The notes: generated by a model not told the origin, from the letters alone. A DNA stretch of 64,000 nucleotides from Geoanaerobacter pelophilus (GCF_018476885.1 NZ_JAHCVJ010000002.1:186001-250000), one strand, 5' to 3'. Shown: positions 32,342 through 42,024, numbered from the stretch's first letter. Translations and numbers: made by a program.

Positions 32342-35305
32342 TCATTTCAGATAGTCCAGAATCGAGATCTGCATAATCTTGGCAGTTGCCGAAAGAGTCG
32401 CCTCAAAAGCAGTATTCTGCTTGCTCAGCTCAACTGCGGCCTTGGTAGTATCAAGGTCCTGCCTCTCCGAAATCAGATCCTTCAAGGTGTTTTCGGTGCG
32501 AGTGTGCAGCTTTTCCGCTGAATCCAGGCGAAGGATCTTGCCCGCGACCTCGGCTTTGGCATCGTTCATCTGGTCATTGGACAGTTTCAGGTCGTTGACC
32601 CCTTTGAGGATTGATGCCGAATCGTTGTTCGCTATTGCGGTAATCAGGTTGTCAAGGGTCCGGATTATATCGATCCCAACCTGGGTTGCAGGAGGAACCG
32701 GATTCTGCAACTGGCCACGCAAAAGTTTCCCCCCGGAGATGTTCATGGCAAAAGATACGCCGTGATCGATCTCCACATTCAGCGCATCATCGGTGCCAAA
32801 GAACCCGGTATAATCCCGGTCAAAAGAAAGGGAGATGCCGTTTGCCGTTGCAGTCGGGGCATTGGAGATACTGATGGATGTCGGCGAATTGATGGCAGTA
32901 ATCACTGTGTTGTCCGGGATTCCTGCCCCTCTGACCGGCATCCCCACCAACAGGCTTGCGGTGGAAAAAAGCCCAGTCAGTACCTTGCTTTGTGCTTGGG
33001 TGTTGCCGCTGATAGCACGTTCAAGGAGCACATTGGTCGCTGTTGCTGTCGCATTCTGGGAGAGGGTCACCGAGTGGGGATTTACTGCCGTAATGACGGT
33101 ATCAGCCGGTATACCGGCCCCGGTGATCGGCATGCCGACGGTGAGGGTCGAGGTGTCAAAAATATTGCTCAGCGTTGCCGATCCTGCGGTCGTATCTCCG
33201 GACAACTTGATTGAGAACGGTGACCCGACGGCTGTCATGGTGACGGCATTGGACAGGGTTATGGTAGTGGCTGTTTTGGCCGTGATCGTTGTATTGGAAG
33301 GTATGCCCGGGCCGGCTACGGTCATCCCCACAGACATGTTGGTCGTGTCAAAGACATTGGAAACCGTGGTGCCTGGCGCGGCGGTCGAGATGTCACCTGT
33401 CAGCGGCAATGTAAGCGTGGAACCGGTTGCGGTCGCCGTTGCGGTTTTGTCAATAGTGAGTACGCCGCCAAAAGCGATATCATTGGCATTGGTGGTTGCT
33501 GTTGCGGGATTGGAGATCTCGATTACCCCATCAAAGGTCAGGGTGTCCGACCCGGCTGGAGCAGTATTGCTGCTCAGCTCAACCACACCGCCAAAGCTGA
33601 AGCCACCGGACCCTGCGGAGCTAGCAGGAGCTGAAAGGGTTATTTCGCCGGCCAAGGGACCGATGGCAGTGATGGTCGTGCCGGCAGCGATATTCGGCCC
33701 GGTAACCGTCATTCCGGGCTGAAGAAGGGCGGTGGTAGCACCCAGGCCCCCGAGCACATTTGAACCGGCGTTTATAGCGCCCCATATTGGTTGATTTGCC
33801 GGAGGATTATAAACAGCACTTATGGTTGTGCCTGCCGGAACGGTCGCAGCAGTTACCGGTAATCCTGCCACGAATCCGGCAGTATCTACAGAAACGATGG
33901 AACCACCGCCAGGACCAAGAATTCCTGAGATTGTCCCCGGCCTGACAACATTGGCCTGTACAACCGTACTGCCAGGCTGTATTCCGGTACCGGTCACCGG
34001 CATGCCGCTAGCCAACCCGGCAGGGGGAACGGGAAAGGTTATGTATTTGCTGCCGGACGTCCGGTCTCCGGCAAATGGCCCGGGCACGGCCGGGATTACT
34101 TGAGATATTTTCGTGTCTGACGGTATGCCGTTGCCGGCAAGTTGCATCCCAGGGGCCAGACCGTTCGTATTCATGGTTGTAACGGTATTGGTTCCGTTAG
34201 TGGTATTTGCGGCTATCGTACCGGCAGCAACCCCATCATTGCTGTAAGAAAGCATGACGCCGTCGATCGTCTGCAGCGAGGCTTTGCTGAGAGTGATCTG
34301 GTTCTTGGAATCCACTGACGCAATGGTTGTATTGGCCGGAATACCGGGGCCGCTCACCGACATTCCGGGCTGCAGACCGGTGGTGTCAAAGATATTGTAA
34401 ACTGTGGCAATGCCAACATTGGTCTTGCCGGAAATGCTGTTGGGGATCGTGAAGGCCAGGGCGGTACCGGCCGATGTTGCCGTAGCAGCATTAGAAATGG
34501 TAATGGTCTTTGAATCAGCTGAAATCCCGGTAATGGTAGTGCCTTGCGGAATCCCGGCGCCGTTGATCTTCATGCCGACAGACAGGTTGCTCAGGTTGTT
34601 GACGTTTTTCAGCGTGGTGCTGCCGGTTTGCAAGTCTCCGGTTACCTGGGTATCCATGCCGAAAGTGAGAAAAGTGCCGACACCGGAACCGGCAATTGCC
34701 GCCTGAGACAGAGTAAGGGAGTTGGGTCCGTTGATGGCGCTGACCGTGGTGTTCGGCGGAATGCCCACACCGGTAACCGGCATCCCCACCATGAGACTGG
34801 TGGTGTCAACATTAGCCACTGCGGTACTTCCCACCACGGTATCGCTCTGCAGTGTCCAGACATCGTTCCGGAACGGGGCATTTTTGTTCTTGAACCCGCC
34901 AAAGATGTAATCGTCACCGACCTGGGTGTTGCCGAGGTCGATTAATTGCTTCTTGTATTCAGTAAGCTGATTGACTGCCATCTTGGTCAGGCTCTGGTCG
35001 TTGCTCCCGCCTAAAATATTCGAGACCGTCGATTTCGCCAGAGTGAGCAGTTCCCCCATGGTGGTCAGCGTTTGGTTGGTGACTGAGACCCAGATGTCGG
35101 CGTTCTTGATGTTCTTCACATACTGGTTGCTCTCTTTGAGCTTGTTCTCCAGATCGAGGATGTACCTGGTAGAAATCGGGTCATCGCTGGGCCGCAGGTA
35201 ATTGAGCTCGGAGGCGATCTGCTCCTGGATACGATTCAGTTTTGCCCGGCCCTTTTGAATGTTATACAAGGCATTGTCTGCCGACATATTCTCAGTGATA
35301 CGCAT
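32342..35305 (-). CDS. flgL: Flagellar hook-associated protein FlgL with a giant repeat insert
   Basis: FlgL joins hook and filament. Ordinary members are about 300 residues; this one is 987. The usual flagellin-like ends are present: MRITENMSADNALYNIQKG to about residue 154, and about 829-987 with TLDNLITAIANNDSASI and SKQNTAFEATLSATAKIMQIS. Between them about 670 residues hold about ten copies of a roughly 50-60-residue unit with the core VGMxVxGxGIPxNTxIxxV and ITLSxxAxAT. No frameshift is seen. The insert should lie on the outer surface of the hook-filament junction. It follows flgK by 11 bases. Confidence 0.9.
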   Translation of the reverse strand: MRITENMSADNALYNIQKGRAKLNRIQEQIASELNYLRPSDDPISTRYILDLENKLKESNQYVKNIKNADIWVSVTNQTLTTMGELLTLAKSTVSNILGGSNDQSLTKMAVNQLTEYKKQLIDLGNTQVGDDYIFGGFKNKNAPFRNDVWTLQSDTVVGSTAVANVDTTSLMVGMPVTGVGIPPNTTVSAINGPNSLTLSQAAIAGSGVGTFLTFGMDTQVTGDLQTGSTTLKNVNNLSNLSVGMKINGAGIPQGTTITGISADSKTITISNAATATSAGTALAFTIPNSISGKTNVGIATVYNIFDTTGLQPGMSVSGPGIPANTTIASVDSKNQITLSKASLQTIDGVMLSYSNDGVAAGTIAANTTNGTNTVTTMNTNGLAPGMQLAGNGIPSDTKISQVIPAVPGPFAGDRTSGSKYITFPVPPAGLASGMPVTGTGIQPGSTVVQANVVRPGTISGILGPGGGSIVSVDTAGFVAGLPVTAATVPAGTTISAVYNPPANQPIWGAINAGSNVLGGLGATTALLQPGMTVTGPNIAAGTTITAIGPLAGEITLSAPASSAGSGGFSFGGVVELSSNTAPAGSDTLTFDGVIEISNPATATTNANDIAFGGVLTIDKTATATATGSTLTLPLTGDISTAAPGTTVSNVFDTTNMSVGMTVAGPGIPSNTTITAKTATTITLSNAVTMTAVGSPFSIKLSGDTTAGSATLSNIFDTSTLTVGMPITGAGIPADTVITAVNPHSVTLSQNATATATNVLLERAISGNTQAQSKVLTGLFSTASLLVGMPVRGAGIPDNTVITAINSPTSISISNAPTATANGISLSFDRDYTGFFGTDDALNVEIDHGVSFAMNISGGKLLRGQLQNPVPPATQVGIDIIRTLDNLITAIANNDSASILKGVNDLKLSNDQMNDAKAEVAGKILRLDSAEKLHTRTENTLKDLISERQDLDTTKAAVELSKQNTAFEATLSATAKIMQISILDYLK
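32822..34843 (-). repeat. Tandem degenerate GxGIPxxTxI repeats within flgL
   Basis: About ten protein-level repeats, for example GMPVTGVGIPPNTTVSAI, GMKINGAGIPQGTTITGI, GMSVSGPGIPANTTIASV, GMTVAGPGIPSNTTITA, GMPITGAGIPADTVITAV and GMPVRGAGIPDNTVITAI. Units have drifted apart in sequence; the middle ones (about 33380-33760) are irregular. The pattern matches beta-rich repeats common in large bacterial surface and phage-tail proteins, by memory of the family. Confidence 0.88.
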
Positions 35306-35316
35306 GGTGAAACTCC

Positions 35317-36984
35317 TTAACGAACCATGTTCAGGACAATATCCAGCATTTCCGTAGCAGCATTGATCATCTTGGCTGACCCCTCAAACGCTTTCTGGTA
35401 CTTGATCAAGGTGGTAAGTTCCTCATCGAGAGAAACCGAAGAGGCCGATTGCCTGAGTGTTGACAACTGCTTGAGATAAGCATCACCTCTGGTGGTAACA
35501 TTGGTGAAGCTCTGCGCTTGCAATCCCACCTCGCTGACCAGAGAAGAGTAATATCCCGCGACATTGGTAGCACCGACTGAAAACTCGCTGGTATTGGTCA
35601 TGAGCTTGGCTATGGCCAGGGCATTCCTGTTATCTCCGGTAGCAGCGCCGGCACCGTAGAACTGGGGATCGCTTTGCCCTGCGGCAACATCGCGCGGATC
35701 GCTGATGTTCATGACAATAGCCGAAGACTTGCTGTAGCCGCCGGCTACCACCAGAGGCACAGTTGCGCCGGTAGCGCTTGCCGGCAGCGAAAGCTTGAAA
35801 CTGGTGGGACTGAGAATCTCGGTAATAATGGCATTGGCTGGGATTCCGGCGCCGCTGACCGACATCCCGGTCCTTAAACCGGTCGTCTGGATGTTCGTAA
35901 CCAGGTTACTGTTGAGCGTGGTATTGCCGTTCAGGGTGGCTGGATTAAATGGGGTGATCTGGAAAAAGTCGAGATTGGTCGATGTGGTCGAAAGTCCCCA
36001 ACCAGCCTTGTGCAGCTCGTTTACCTGGCTGGCAATCTTATAGGCAAGCTCATCAAGCCTTCCCTGCATATCAGGCACTATGCCGTCTCTGACAAGAAAT
36101 GTCCCCCCAAGCGCTCCCTGCTCACCGACCGTCCCATCCACCAGGCTTGAAATGTTTCGGTCGATGTTGTAATCCGGCGCAGCCGGGGGATTGCCCATCT
36201 GGGTTATATAAATATCGTTGAGCCCGTTTGCATTGGGGTGGGTGTACAGCGTACTGTAACTGCTGCCATTGACCAGCTGCTGGCCGTTGACAAGGCTGAC
36301 CGCCAGCGAGCCGTTCGGCTCCTCAAAATAGGTAATGCCGACCTTTTCCGACAGCTGGCGCATCACCAGATCCCGTTTGTCGCGAAGTTCGTTGGCACTG
36401 GCACCGGAAGAGAGCTCAGTCATTTGAATCTGGTCATTCAATGAAGCGATAGTTTTGACCTTTTCCGAGATGTCACCAGTAATGGCCTCAAGTGAGTTGT
36501 CGGCATTTGACCTGACAGTTTCAAGACTCGAATTTATCTGATGAAAAGAGTCGAGCATGATCTGGGCACGGGCAAGGACCGTCTGACGCTCCGCCGTTCC
36601 CTGCGGCTTCGTGGCAAGATCACTCCATGAATCGAAAAAATCCTGGATCGTCTGGCCAAGCCCGCTCTCGGTCAGTTCGTTGAAGAGCGGTTCAATCTGG
36701 CTGAGGGCTGTCTCCTGGGCAAGATTCTGCTGATAGCCACTGCTTGCCGCCATCACCTGTTTCTGCAGCAGATCGTCGTAACTGCGCTGGATTCCCCCCA
36801 GTTGGACACCTGTCCCGAGGGAATACTTGTTGGCCGTACGCACCGGGGCTGTCTCCAGGACAACTCTCTGGCGGGAATACCCTTCGGTATTGACATTGGC
36901 GACATTTTCGCCGGTCACCTCGATAGCGAGCCGCTGCAAGGTTATGCCGGTAGTTGCCGCGTTGAAAATGTCGGATATGGACAT
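35317..36984 (-). CDS. flgK: Flagellar hook-associated protein FlgK
   Basis: A 555-residue hook-filament junction protein. The N-terminus MSISDIFNAATTGITLQRLAI and ENVANVNTEGYSRQRV, and the C-terminus SLDEELTTLIKYQKAFEGSAKMI with EMLDIVLNMVR, are family standards. The ATG at 36984 follows AAGGAGA and lies just after the flgN stop; the ORF to 37023 is not used. About plus 35740-35940 it carries one unit of the same repeat that fills FlgL (GMSVSGAGIPANAIITEI, FKLSLPASATGA). Confidence 0.94.
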   Translation of the reverse strand: MSISDIFNAATTGITLQRLAIEVTGENVANVNTEGYSRQRVVLETAPVRTANKYSLGTGVQLGGIQRSYDDLLQKQVMAASSGYQQNLAQETALSQIEPLFNELTESGLGQTIQDFFDSWSDLATKPQGTAERQTVLARAQIMLDSFHQINSSLETVRSNADNSLEAITGDISEKVKTIASLNDQIQMTELSSGASANELRDKRDLVMRQLSEKVGITYFEEPNGSLAVSLVNGQQLVNGSSYSTLYTHPNANGLNDIYITQMGNPPAAPDYNIDRNISSLVDGTVGEQGALGGTFLVRDGIVPDMQGRLDELAYKIASQVNELHKAGWGLSTTSTNLDFFQITPFNPATLNGNTTLNSNLVTNIQTTGLRTGMSVSGAGIPANAIITEILSPTSFKLSLPASATGATVPLVVAGGYSKSSAIVMNISDPRDVAAGQSDPQFYGAGAATGDNRNALAIAKLMTNTSEFSVGATNVAGYYSSLVSEVGLQAQSFTNVTTRGDAYLKQLSTLRQSASSVSLDEELTTLIKYQKAFEGSAKMINAATEMLDIVLNMVR

Positions 36985-36985
36985 G

Positions 36986-37483
36986 TCAGATCTCCTTGCA
37001 GACCAGCCTGGACTTGCTGCCATTCATGACCATGGTTCCTGCATCACCATAGGTCTTTCTCCTGTTCATGATGGCGTCAAAAAAAGCCATATTCTCCCTT
37101 ACATGCTTGAGCGATGCCTCCAGCAGATCGCGATTCAGGTCGAGCACCTTGTTCAGGGAGTCGCCGGTTTCCAGGAGTGACGACTGCAGCTTGCTCAGGG
37201 TCTCTCTAAACGGTGCCGGGCTCTTCTGGATCAATGGTGACAGGCTTTCAGCCTTTTCCAGCTTGAGCTCCCTGGCAGCATCCCGTAGCAGCAACCGGTA
37301 CTCGGCATTGCCGCGCTCCATAGCACCCAGCAGATCGCGCTTGCGGGACTCCAGAGTCTCAAGGCTTGCGAGATCAACTTCAATGATGCTTTTCTGCTCA
37401 TCCTTAAGCAGCAGAAACAGCTTCTGCATGCCGTCAAGCTTGCTGTTAAGGGACGTTACCAATTGAGGCAGACAGCTTGGCAT
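36986..37483 (-). CDS. flgN: Flagellar export chaperone FlgN
   Basis: A 165-residue, largely helical cytoplasmic chaperone for FlgK and FlgL. The family pattern KLFLLLKDEQKSIIEVDLASLETLESRK is clear, followed by long amphipathic helices. Its position directly before flgK and flgL fits its clients. No flgM gene precedes it, unlike the usual flgM-flgN pair. Confidence 0.85.
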   Translation of the reverse strand: MPSCLPQLVTSLNSKLDGMQKLFLLLKDEQKSIIEVDLASLETLESRKRDLLGAMERGNAEYRLLLRDAARELKLEKAESLSPLIQKSPAPFRETLSKLQSSLLETGDSLNKVLDLNRDLLEASLKHVRENMAFFDAIMNRRKTYGDAGTMVMNGSKSRLVCKEI

Positions 37484-37504
37484 CTCTGTTTTCCTCTCTA
37501 TTAA

Positions 37505-37873
37505 CTAAGGTTTGCCGCTTGCATTGCGTCTGGCGGCACCCTGGCGCCGCGCATCTTCGAGCAGCTGCTTTTCAATGGTACTGCCGATTCCCAGGCTTCC
37601 CTGCTTGGCAATAGCCGATGCATATTCCTGATCAAGCATGGACTGGAAAACCTCCTCACCATGCCCTCCGCCGGTAAGTTTGTTCGGCGAGAGAGAGGAA
37701 CGCATCGACTTCAGCATCATCCCCGCAAACATGGCCTCGAACTCAGTAGCCACTTTTTTCGCAGAGGCACGGGTCTTTGCGTCAGGCTCCACGCCAGCAG
37801 CCTTCTTACCGGTTGTACGCTGGTTCTGTGCCGTTGTTGCTGCTATATCAAGAGGAACCGTTTTTATCTCCAT
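37505..37873 (-). CDS. flgJ: Rod-binding protein FlgJ (short form)
   Basis: A 122-residue protein consisting only of the rod-binding domain: ATEFEAMFAGMMLKSMRSSLSP, then GGGHGEEVFQSMLDQEYASAIAKQGSLGIG. The peptidoglycan-hydrolase domain found in enterobacterial FlgJ is absent, as is usual in this group; another enzyme must open the wall. It lies between flgI and flgN. Confidence 0.9.
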   Translation of the reverse strand: MEIKTVPLDIAATTAQNQRTTGKKAAGVEPDAKTRASAKKVATEFEAMFAGMMLKSMRSSLSPNKLTGGGHGEEVFQSMLDQEYASAIAKQGSLGIGSTIEKQLLEDARRQGAARRNASGKP

Positions 37874-37885
37874 GCTGTTTCCCTC

Positions 37886-38980
37886 TTAGATTATGGAAAG
37901 TTCTGCTTGCAACGCACCAGCTGCCTTTATCGCCTGCATGATGCCAATAAGATCCCGCGGGGTGACCCCCAAAGCATTGAGCGCCCGTACCACATCACCG
38001 ATGCTCGCTCCTTCACGGACAATCGCCAAGCCGCCGGTCTCTTCCTTAACCTTGACCTCAGTCCTGGGAACAGTCCTGGTTTCGCCTCCGCTGAGAGGGC
38101 CCGGCTGCGACACCTGCGGTGTCTCCCGGATCAGCAGCGTCAAATTGCCGTGGGAAACAGCAATCGACGAAATACGAACATTTTCACCAATGACAATCGT
38201 GCCGGTCCGTTCATTGAGTACCACCTTGGCAACGGTGTCAGGCCGGACCTCAAGCCGCTCAAGCTCGGCCACAAACTCGACGGTGCGCCCCTGGTACCCC
38301 GGAGGGATGGTCACGATTATTGACCCGGCATCACTGCTGGAGGCGACCTGGGCTTTAAACTTATCGTTTACCGACGCGGTTATTCTTGCTGCCGTTGTAA
38401 AATCCGCCTTAAAAAGGTTAAGGCGCAACATTGATTTGTCGGCAAGAGCATTGGGCAACTCGCGCTCTACCAGCGCTCCGTCAGAAATCCTGCCGGCTGT
38501 TGGGTGGTTTTTCTGGGCTGACGCCGCCTGACCACCATAGGAGAACGAGTTGGTTATCACTCCCCCCTGGGCAACGGCATATACCTGGTTGTCAGCACCC
38601 TTGAGCGGGGTCATCAGCAGCGTGCCGCCGGCGATGCTCTTGGCATCACCCATCGACGACACCAGCGCATCGATCTTTGATCCCTGCTTGGCGAACGGCG
38701 GCAAGGTAGCAGTCACCATCACAGCAGCGACGTTTTTCACGGTCACGTCCGCACGATTGATGGTAACACCCATTTTTTCCAGCATATTGACCAGCGACTG
38801 CACCTGGAACTTGGTCTGGTTGCCGTCACCGGTACCGTTCAAGCCGACTACCAGACCGTAACCGATCAACTGGTTGTCACGAACGCCGTCAAACGCAGCA
38901 ATGTCCTTGATCCTGATTGCATGGGCAGCAGCAGGAATGAGGAGACAAAGCATCATTATTAGAATGGTTTTTCTGATCAT
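37886..38980 (-). CDS. flgI: Flagellar P-ring protein FlgI
   Basis: A 364-residue periplasmic protein that forms the P ring around the rod. The signal peptide MIRKTILIMMLCLLIPAAA with the AHA cleavage site is followed by the family signature RIKDIAAFDGVRDNQLIGYG and VVGLNGTGDGNQT. Later motifs include VKNVAAVMVTATLPPFAKQG and ERTGTIVIGENVRI. The ATG at 38980 is chosen because it starts the signal peptide. ATGs at 39010 and 39016 are closer to a GGGGA site and cannot be excluded. Confidence 0.93.
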   Translation of the reverse strand: MIRKTILIMMLCLLIPAAAHAIRIKDIAAFDGVRDNQLIGYGLVVGLNGTGDGNQTKFQVQSLVNMLEKMGVTINRADVTVKNVAAVMVTATLPPFAKQGSKIDALVSSMGDAKSIAGGTLLMTPLKGADNQVYAVAQGGVITNSFSYGGQAASAQKNHPTAGRISDGALVERELPNALADKSMLRLNLFKADFTTAARITASVNDKFKAQVASSSDAGSIIVTIPPGYQGRTVEFVAELERLEVRPDTVAKVVLNERTGTIVIGENVRISSIAVSHGNLTLLIRETPQVSQPGPLSGGETRTVPRTEVKVKEETGGLAIVREGASIGDVVRALNALGVTPRDLIGIMQAIKAAGALQAELSII

Positions 38981-39037
38981 AGTGTCAGCGCCGGACGAGA
39001 TGCATATCATCAGCATTCCCCTTAAGCGCTCACCTCC

Positions 39038-39727
39038 CTAAAACGGCCAAACCTTGTCAATAAAGTTCATCAACCACCCCGGGCTCTGACGATCACTGAT
39101 AATACCCTTGCCGCCGTAGGTAATCCGGGCATCCGCAATGTAGCTGGAGTTTATAACATTGTCGGCACTGATATCCCGGGGCCGGACCGTGCCCTCAACC
39201 AGGATCACCTGGTCTTCGTTGTTGACCTTTACGTTCCGCCGCCCCTCTATCTCCAGGTTGCCGTTTGGCAGCAGTTCTATAACCTTGGCAGTGATGGTAG
39301 CCGAAAGGTTTTCCTTCCGCGTTGTCGATCCGGCGCCATCAAATTTGGAGCTGGCGCTCGCGTTGATCAGGTTGGCCAGATCCATCCACTTGCTGATGCC
39401 AGTCATATTGGTTTCAAGACCGAGCATGTTGGGAATGCCTGCTGAAATGCTCGACCCGCGACTGGTGCCGGTACTCGCTTCTTTGCTGGCACTGGCGGTC
39501 TCGGTAATGAGGATGGTCAGCGTGTCACCCTTTCTCCGCGCCTTTATATCCTCGGCAAAACCGCCGGAAGAGGCCTGCCAGATCGAACCATTGGCATAGC
39601 TGGCCTTCGGCTGGGTCAACTGCTCGTCAAATGCTGGGGTCTTTATTCCTGCGGTCTGGTGCGTACAGGCAGCCAGGAACATCCCCATGAGAATAAGCAG
39701 CAATTTCATAAAAAACTTTCTTGGCAT
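39038..39727 (-). CDS. flgH: Flagellar L-ring lipoprotein FlgH
   Basis: A 229-residue outer-membrane lipoprotein forming the L ring. The signal segment ends at the lipobox LAAC (cysteine near residue 21). Family motifs are GSIWQASSGGFAEDIKARRKGDTLTI-like, LPNGNLEIEGRR, VKVNNEDQVILVEGTVRPRDI and INSSYIADARITYGGKG. It starts MPRKFF or six residues later at MKLLLIL. It confirms a Gram-negative envelope. Confidence 0.93.
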   Translation of the reverse strand: MPRKFFMKLLLILMGMFLAACTHQTAGIKTPAFDEQLTQPKASYANGSIWQASSGGFAEDIKARRKGDTLTILITETASASKEASTGTSRGSSISAGIPNMLGLETNMTGISKWMDLANLINASASSKFDGAGSTTRKENLSATITAKVIELLPNGNLEIEGRRNVKVNNEDQVILVEGTVRPRDISADNVINSSYIADARITYGGKGIISDRQSPGWLMNFIDKVWPF

Positions 39728-39733
39728 ATTCGG

Positions 39734-40453
39734 CTAAAACTCCACCTTTACCGTAGCTGAATCAACGACCCGCGCCTGGATATCTTTCTGGGAAGCAAGG
39801 TTCTGCACTATGACCGAGTCACCGGCAGCACCGGCTCCTTTGGCGCGACCGGTTGCAGTAACGCGGATAAGCTCATTTTCCAGCAGTATCGTCACGACCT
39901 GACCGGATTTGATCAAGGGGAGCTTCTCTAGCTGATCGCTCCTCAAAGGAACATTCCCCCGAAGCGAGCTCTTGAGCCGTTTCCCCACGACATCGGCGAT
40001 ACTCCGGCAGATCTTGTTACCGGCAGCGGCAAGATCCCTTTTTTGCACGGCCACATCCGAATTACCGATTATTTCCCCCTGCTCCATCTGCCGGGTCGTG
40101 ACCACCATATCGGTCAGGGCCTCGACCTCGACCCGTACCGGGATGTTTTTCAAGACCCTCCCGTCAACCCTGACAATGACTGCAAGACTGGCACTCCCCC
40201 AACCTTCCCACTGCTGAGGGGCCTTTACTTCATAGTCAACCTGACCAGCGGGGAGAGTCAGGTCGCCTTTGTAGCCGATTTTCTTGATGTTCGCCTCCAC
40301 AGCGAGGCTGTCGGTACGGCTTTTGACAAACTCACCGATGACCCGGCGGATCTCCTGCTCCTTGATCAGCTGAACCTCGGCGCTATCGCCAAAACGCGAC
40401 TGCACCGAGACGAGAGAAACAGCGAGCATTATGACGAGCAGCAAGTTACGCAT
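39734..40453 (-). CDS. flgA: Flagellar basal body P-ring formation protein FlgA
   Basis: A 239-residue periplasmic chaperone for P-ring assembly. An N-terminal signal segment (MRNLLLVIMLAVSLVS) is followed by the SAF-like and FlgA domains: VTTRQMEQGEIIGNSDVAVQKRDL, then GKRLKSSLRGNVPLRSDQL and SGQVVTILLENELIRVT. QNLASQKDIQARVVDSATV is the typical C-terminus. It sits between flgG and flgH. Confidence 0.92.
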   Translation of the reverse strand: MRNLLLVIMLAVSLVSVQSRFGDSAEVQLIKEQEIRRVIGEFVKSRTDSLAVEANIKKIGYKGDLTLPAGQVDYEVKAPQQWEGWGSASLAVIVRVDGRVLKNIPVRVEVEALTDMVVTTRQMEQGEIIGNSDVAVQKRDLAAAGNKICRSIADVVGKRLKSSLRGNVPLRSDQLEKLPLIKSGQVVTILLENELIRVTATGRAKGAGAAGDSVIVQNLASQKDIQARVVDSATVKVEF

Positions 40454-40467
40454 CAGATTCGCCTGAG

Positions 40468-41256
40468 CTACCGTTTGAGGTTGTTGGCCTGCTGCAGCAT
40501 CTCATCAGCAGCCTGGACCGCCTTGGAATTGGTTTCATAGGCGCGCTGGCCAATGATCATCTGGACCATCTCTTCCATGACGCTGACATTGCTCATCTCA
40601 AGGAACCCCTGGGCAAGGGTACCGACGCCGTTCTGCCCGGCGGTCCCGGTTGTGGCCGCACCTGAGGCGTCAGTGTTCACAAAGAGGTTTTTCCCCAAGC
40701 TTGACAGCCCGGTTGGATTGGAAAACGTTGCCAGCTGGATGGTGCCGACATTGGTCGGGGTGTTCTGGCCGGACTGCATGACCGATACTGTCCCGTCGTT
40801 ACCGATCGTAATCTGGGTGGCATTGTTAGGGACAACAATCTCCGGCGTCATCGGATAGCCATCCGAGGTAACAACCCGACCCTGACTGTCCTTTTTCCAT
40901 GTGCCTGAGCGGGTGTAAGCAGTAGAGCCGTCCGGCATCTGCACCTGGAAGAACCCTTCTCCTTCGATGGCGATGTCGAGCTCATTGCCGGTCTGGTTGA
41001 CATTGCCAGGGGTAAACAGCTTGGTTACTGCCGCCACCTTGGTGCCGAGGCCGATCTGGATACCAGAGGGGATCTGGGTGGTATTGGTCGAAGGAGCCCC
41101 GGTTGTTTTGAGGTTCTGGTACATGAGATCCTGGAAATCCGCCCGGCTCTTCTTGAAGCCGGCCGTATTCACGTTGGCGAGGTTGTTGGCAACCACATCG
41201 ATATTGGTCTGCTGGGCCTGCATGCCTGATGCTGCTGTCCACAGTGCGCGTATCAT
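40468..41256 (-). CDS. flgG: Flagellar distal rod protein FlgG
   Basis: A 262-residue rod protein. It starts [20 protein letters not shown], continues [27 protein letters not shown] and ends [21 protein letters not shown] and [19 protein letters not shown], all standard for FlgG. The FlgG-specific insert after the N-terminal helix ([15 protein letters not shown]) is present. AAGGAGG precedes the ATG. Confidence 0.95.
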   Translation of the reverse strand: MIRALWTAASGMQAQQTNIDVVANNLANVNTAGFKKSRADFQDLMYQNLKTTGAPSTNTTQIPSGIQIGLGTKVAAVTKLFTPGNVNQTGNELDIAIEGEGFFQVQMPDGSTAYTRSGTWKKDSQGRVVTSDGYPMTPEIVVPNNATQITIGNDGTVSVMQSGQNTPTNVGTIQLATFSNPTGLSSLGKNLFVNTDASGAATTGTAGQNGVGTLAQGFLEMSNVSVMEEMVQMIIGQRAYETNSKAVQAADEMLQQANNLKR

Positions 41257-41268
41257 AAAAAAACCTCC

Positions 41269-42024
41269 TTAAACTTTACCCAGGTCGTTTGCGGCCTTTG
41301 CTGTCATATCATCAAAGCTCTTCACCACCTTGGTGCAGGCCTCAAAGTATCGTGAATTTTCAATCAGCATGACCATTTCCGAGATGGTGCTGACATTGGC
41401 GCCTTCCAGTGCCCCCTGGCTGATTACGGCATTAGTGGCGGGCTCCGGTGCCACCTGCGGGTCTGCCGGCACAAACAGTGCGCTCCCTACCTTCTGCAGC
41501 GCATACGGCTGGGGGAAATCAACCACCTGCAATGTCCCGACGGTCACCGGAGTGGTTTCTCCCGGGAGATAAGCTGAAACAGTCCCATCACTGCCGATAG
41601 TTATCTGGGTGGCGTTGTTGGGGATCACCACTTCCGGGGAAAGCGCATTGCCGTCTGCTGTCACAAGCCGCCCGGAAACATCCATCCGGAAATTTCCCTG
41701 CCTGGTGTATGCCGGGCCATTGGGGGTGGTGACAGCAAAGAAACCGTCCCCTTCAATGGCGATGTCAAGGACATTGCCAGTCTGCTGGATCGTCCCTGTT
41801 GAAAAATCGGTATAAAACCGGTCACCGGAGAATACCGGTGTTGCATCCCCACCGGCAGGCGGATTCACGGCGGATTCGCTTGCCTGCTTGAGTTGCGACT
41901 CAAAGGCAAGCCGGTCTTTTTTGAAGCCGGGAGTGTTGGCGTTGGCGATATTGTTGGAGATGATATCCAAGCGCTTCATCGAGTTAATACTGCCGCTGAG
42001 GGCGGCATACAATCCGCTGTTCAT
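41269..42024 (-). CDS. flgF: Flagellar proximal rod protein FlgF
   Basis: A 251-residue rod protein of the FlgF/FlgG family: MNSGLYAALSGSINSMKRLD, IISNNIANANTPGFKKDRLAFE, and near the end GANVSTISEMVMLIENSRYFEA. Its C-terminal half shares long stretches with FlgG ([13 protein letters not shown] in both), consistent with old duplication or gene conversion. It follows fliA by 17 bases. Confidence 0.93.
   Translation of the reverse strand: MNSGLYAALSGSINSMKRLDIISNNIANANTPGFKKDRLAFESQLKQASESAVNPPAGGDATPVFSGDRFYTDFSTGTIQQTGNVLDIAIEGDGFFAVTTPNGPAYTRQGNFRMDVSGRLVTADGNALSPEVVIPNNATQITIGSDGTVSAYLPGETTPVTVGTLQVVDFPQPYALQKVGSALFVPADPQVAPEPATNAVISQGALEGANVSTISEMVMLIENSRYFEACTKVVKSFDDMTAKAANDLGKV

Noticed and set aside
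32835-33722. A 295-residue plus-strand frame opposite the FlgL repeats
   Set aside because: Its repeated VxVxxxAxP pattern is only the reverse reading of the flgL repeats.
32822-34843. FlgL repeats as an assembly artefact or phage insertion
   Set aside because: Units differ too much from each other to be a collapsed or duplicated assembly, the frame is intact throughout, and there are no integrase, attachment or phage genes beside it.
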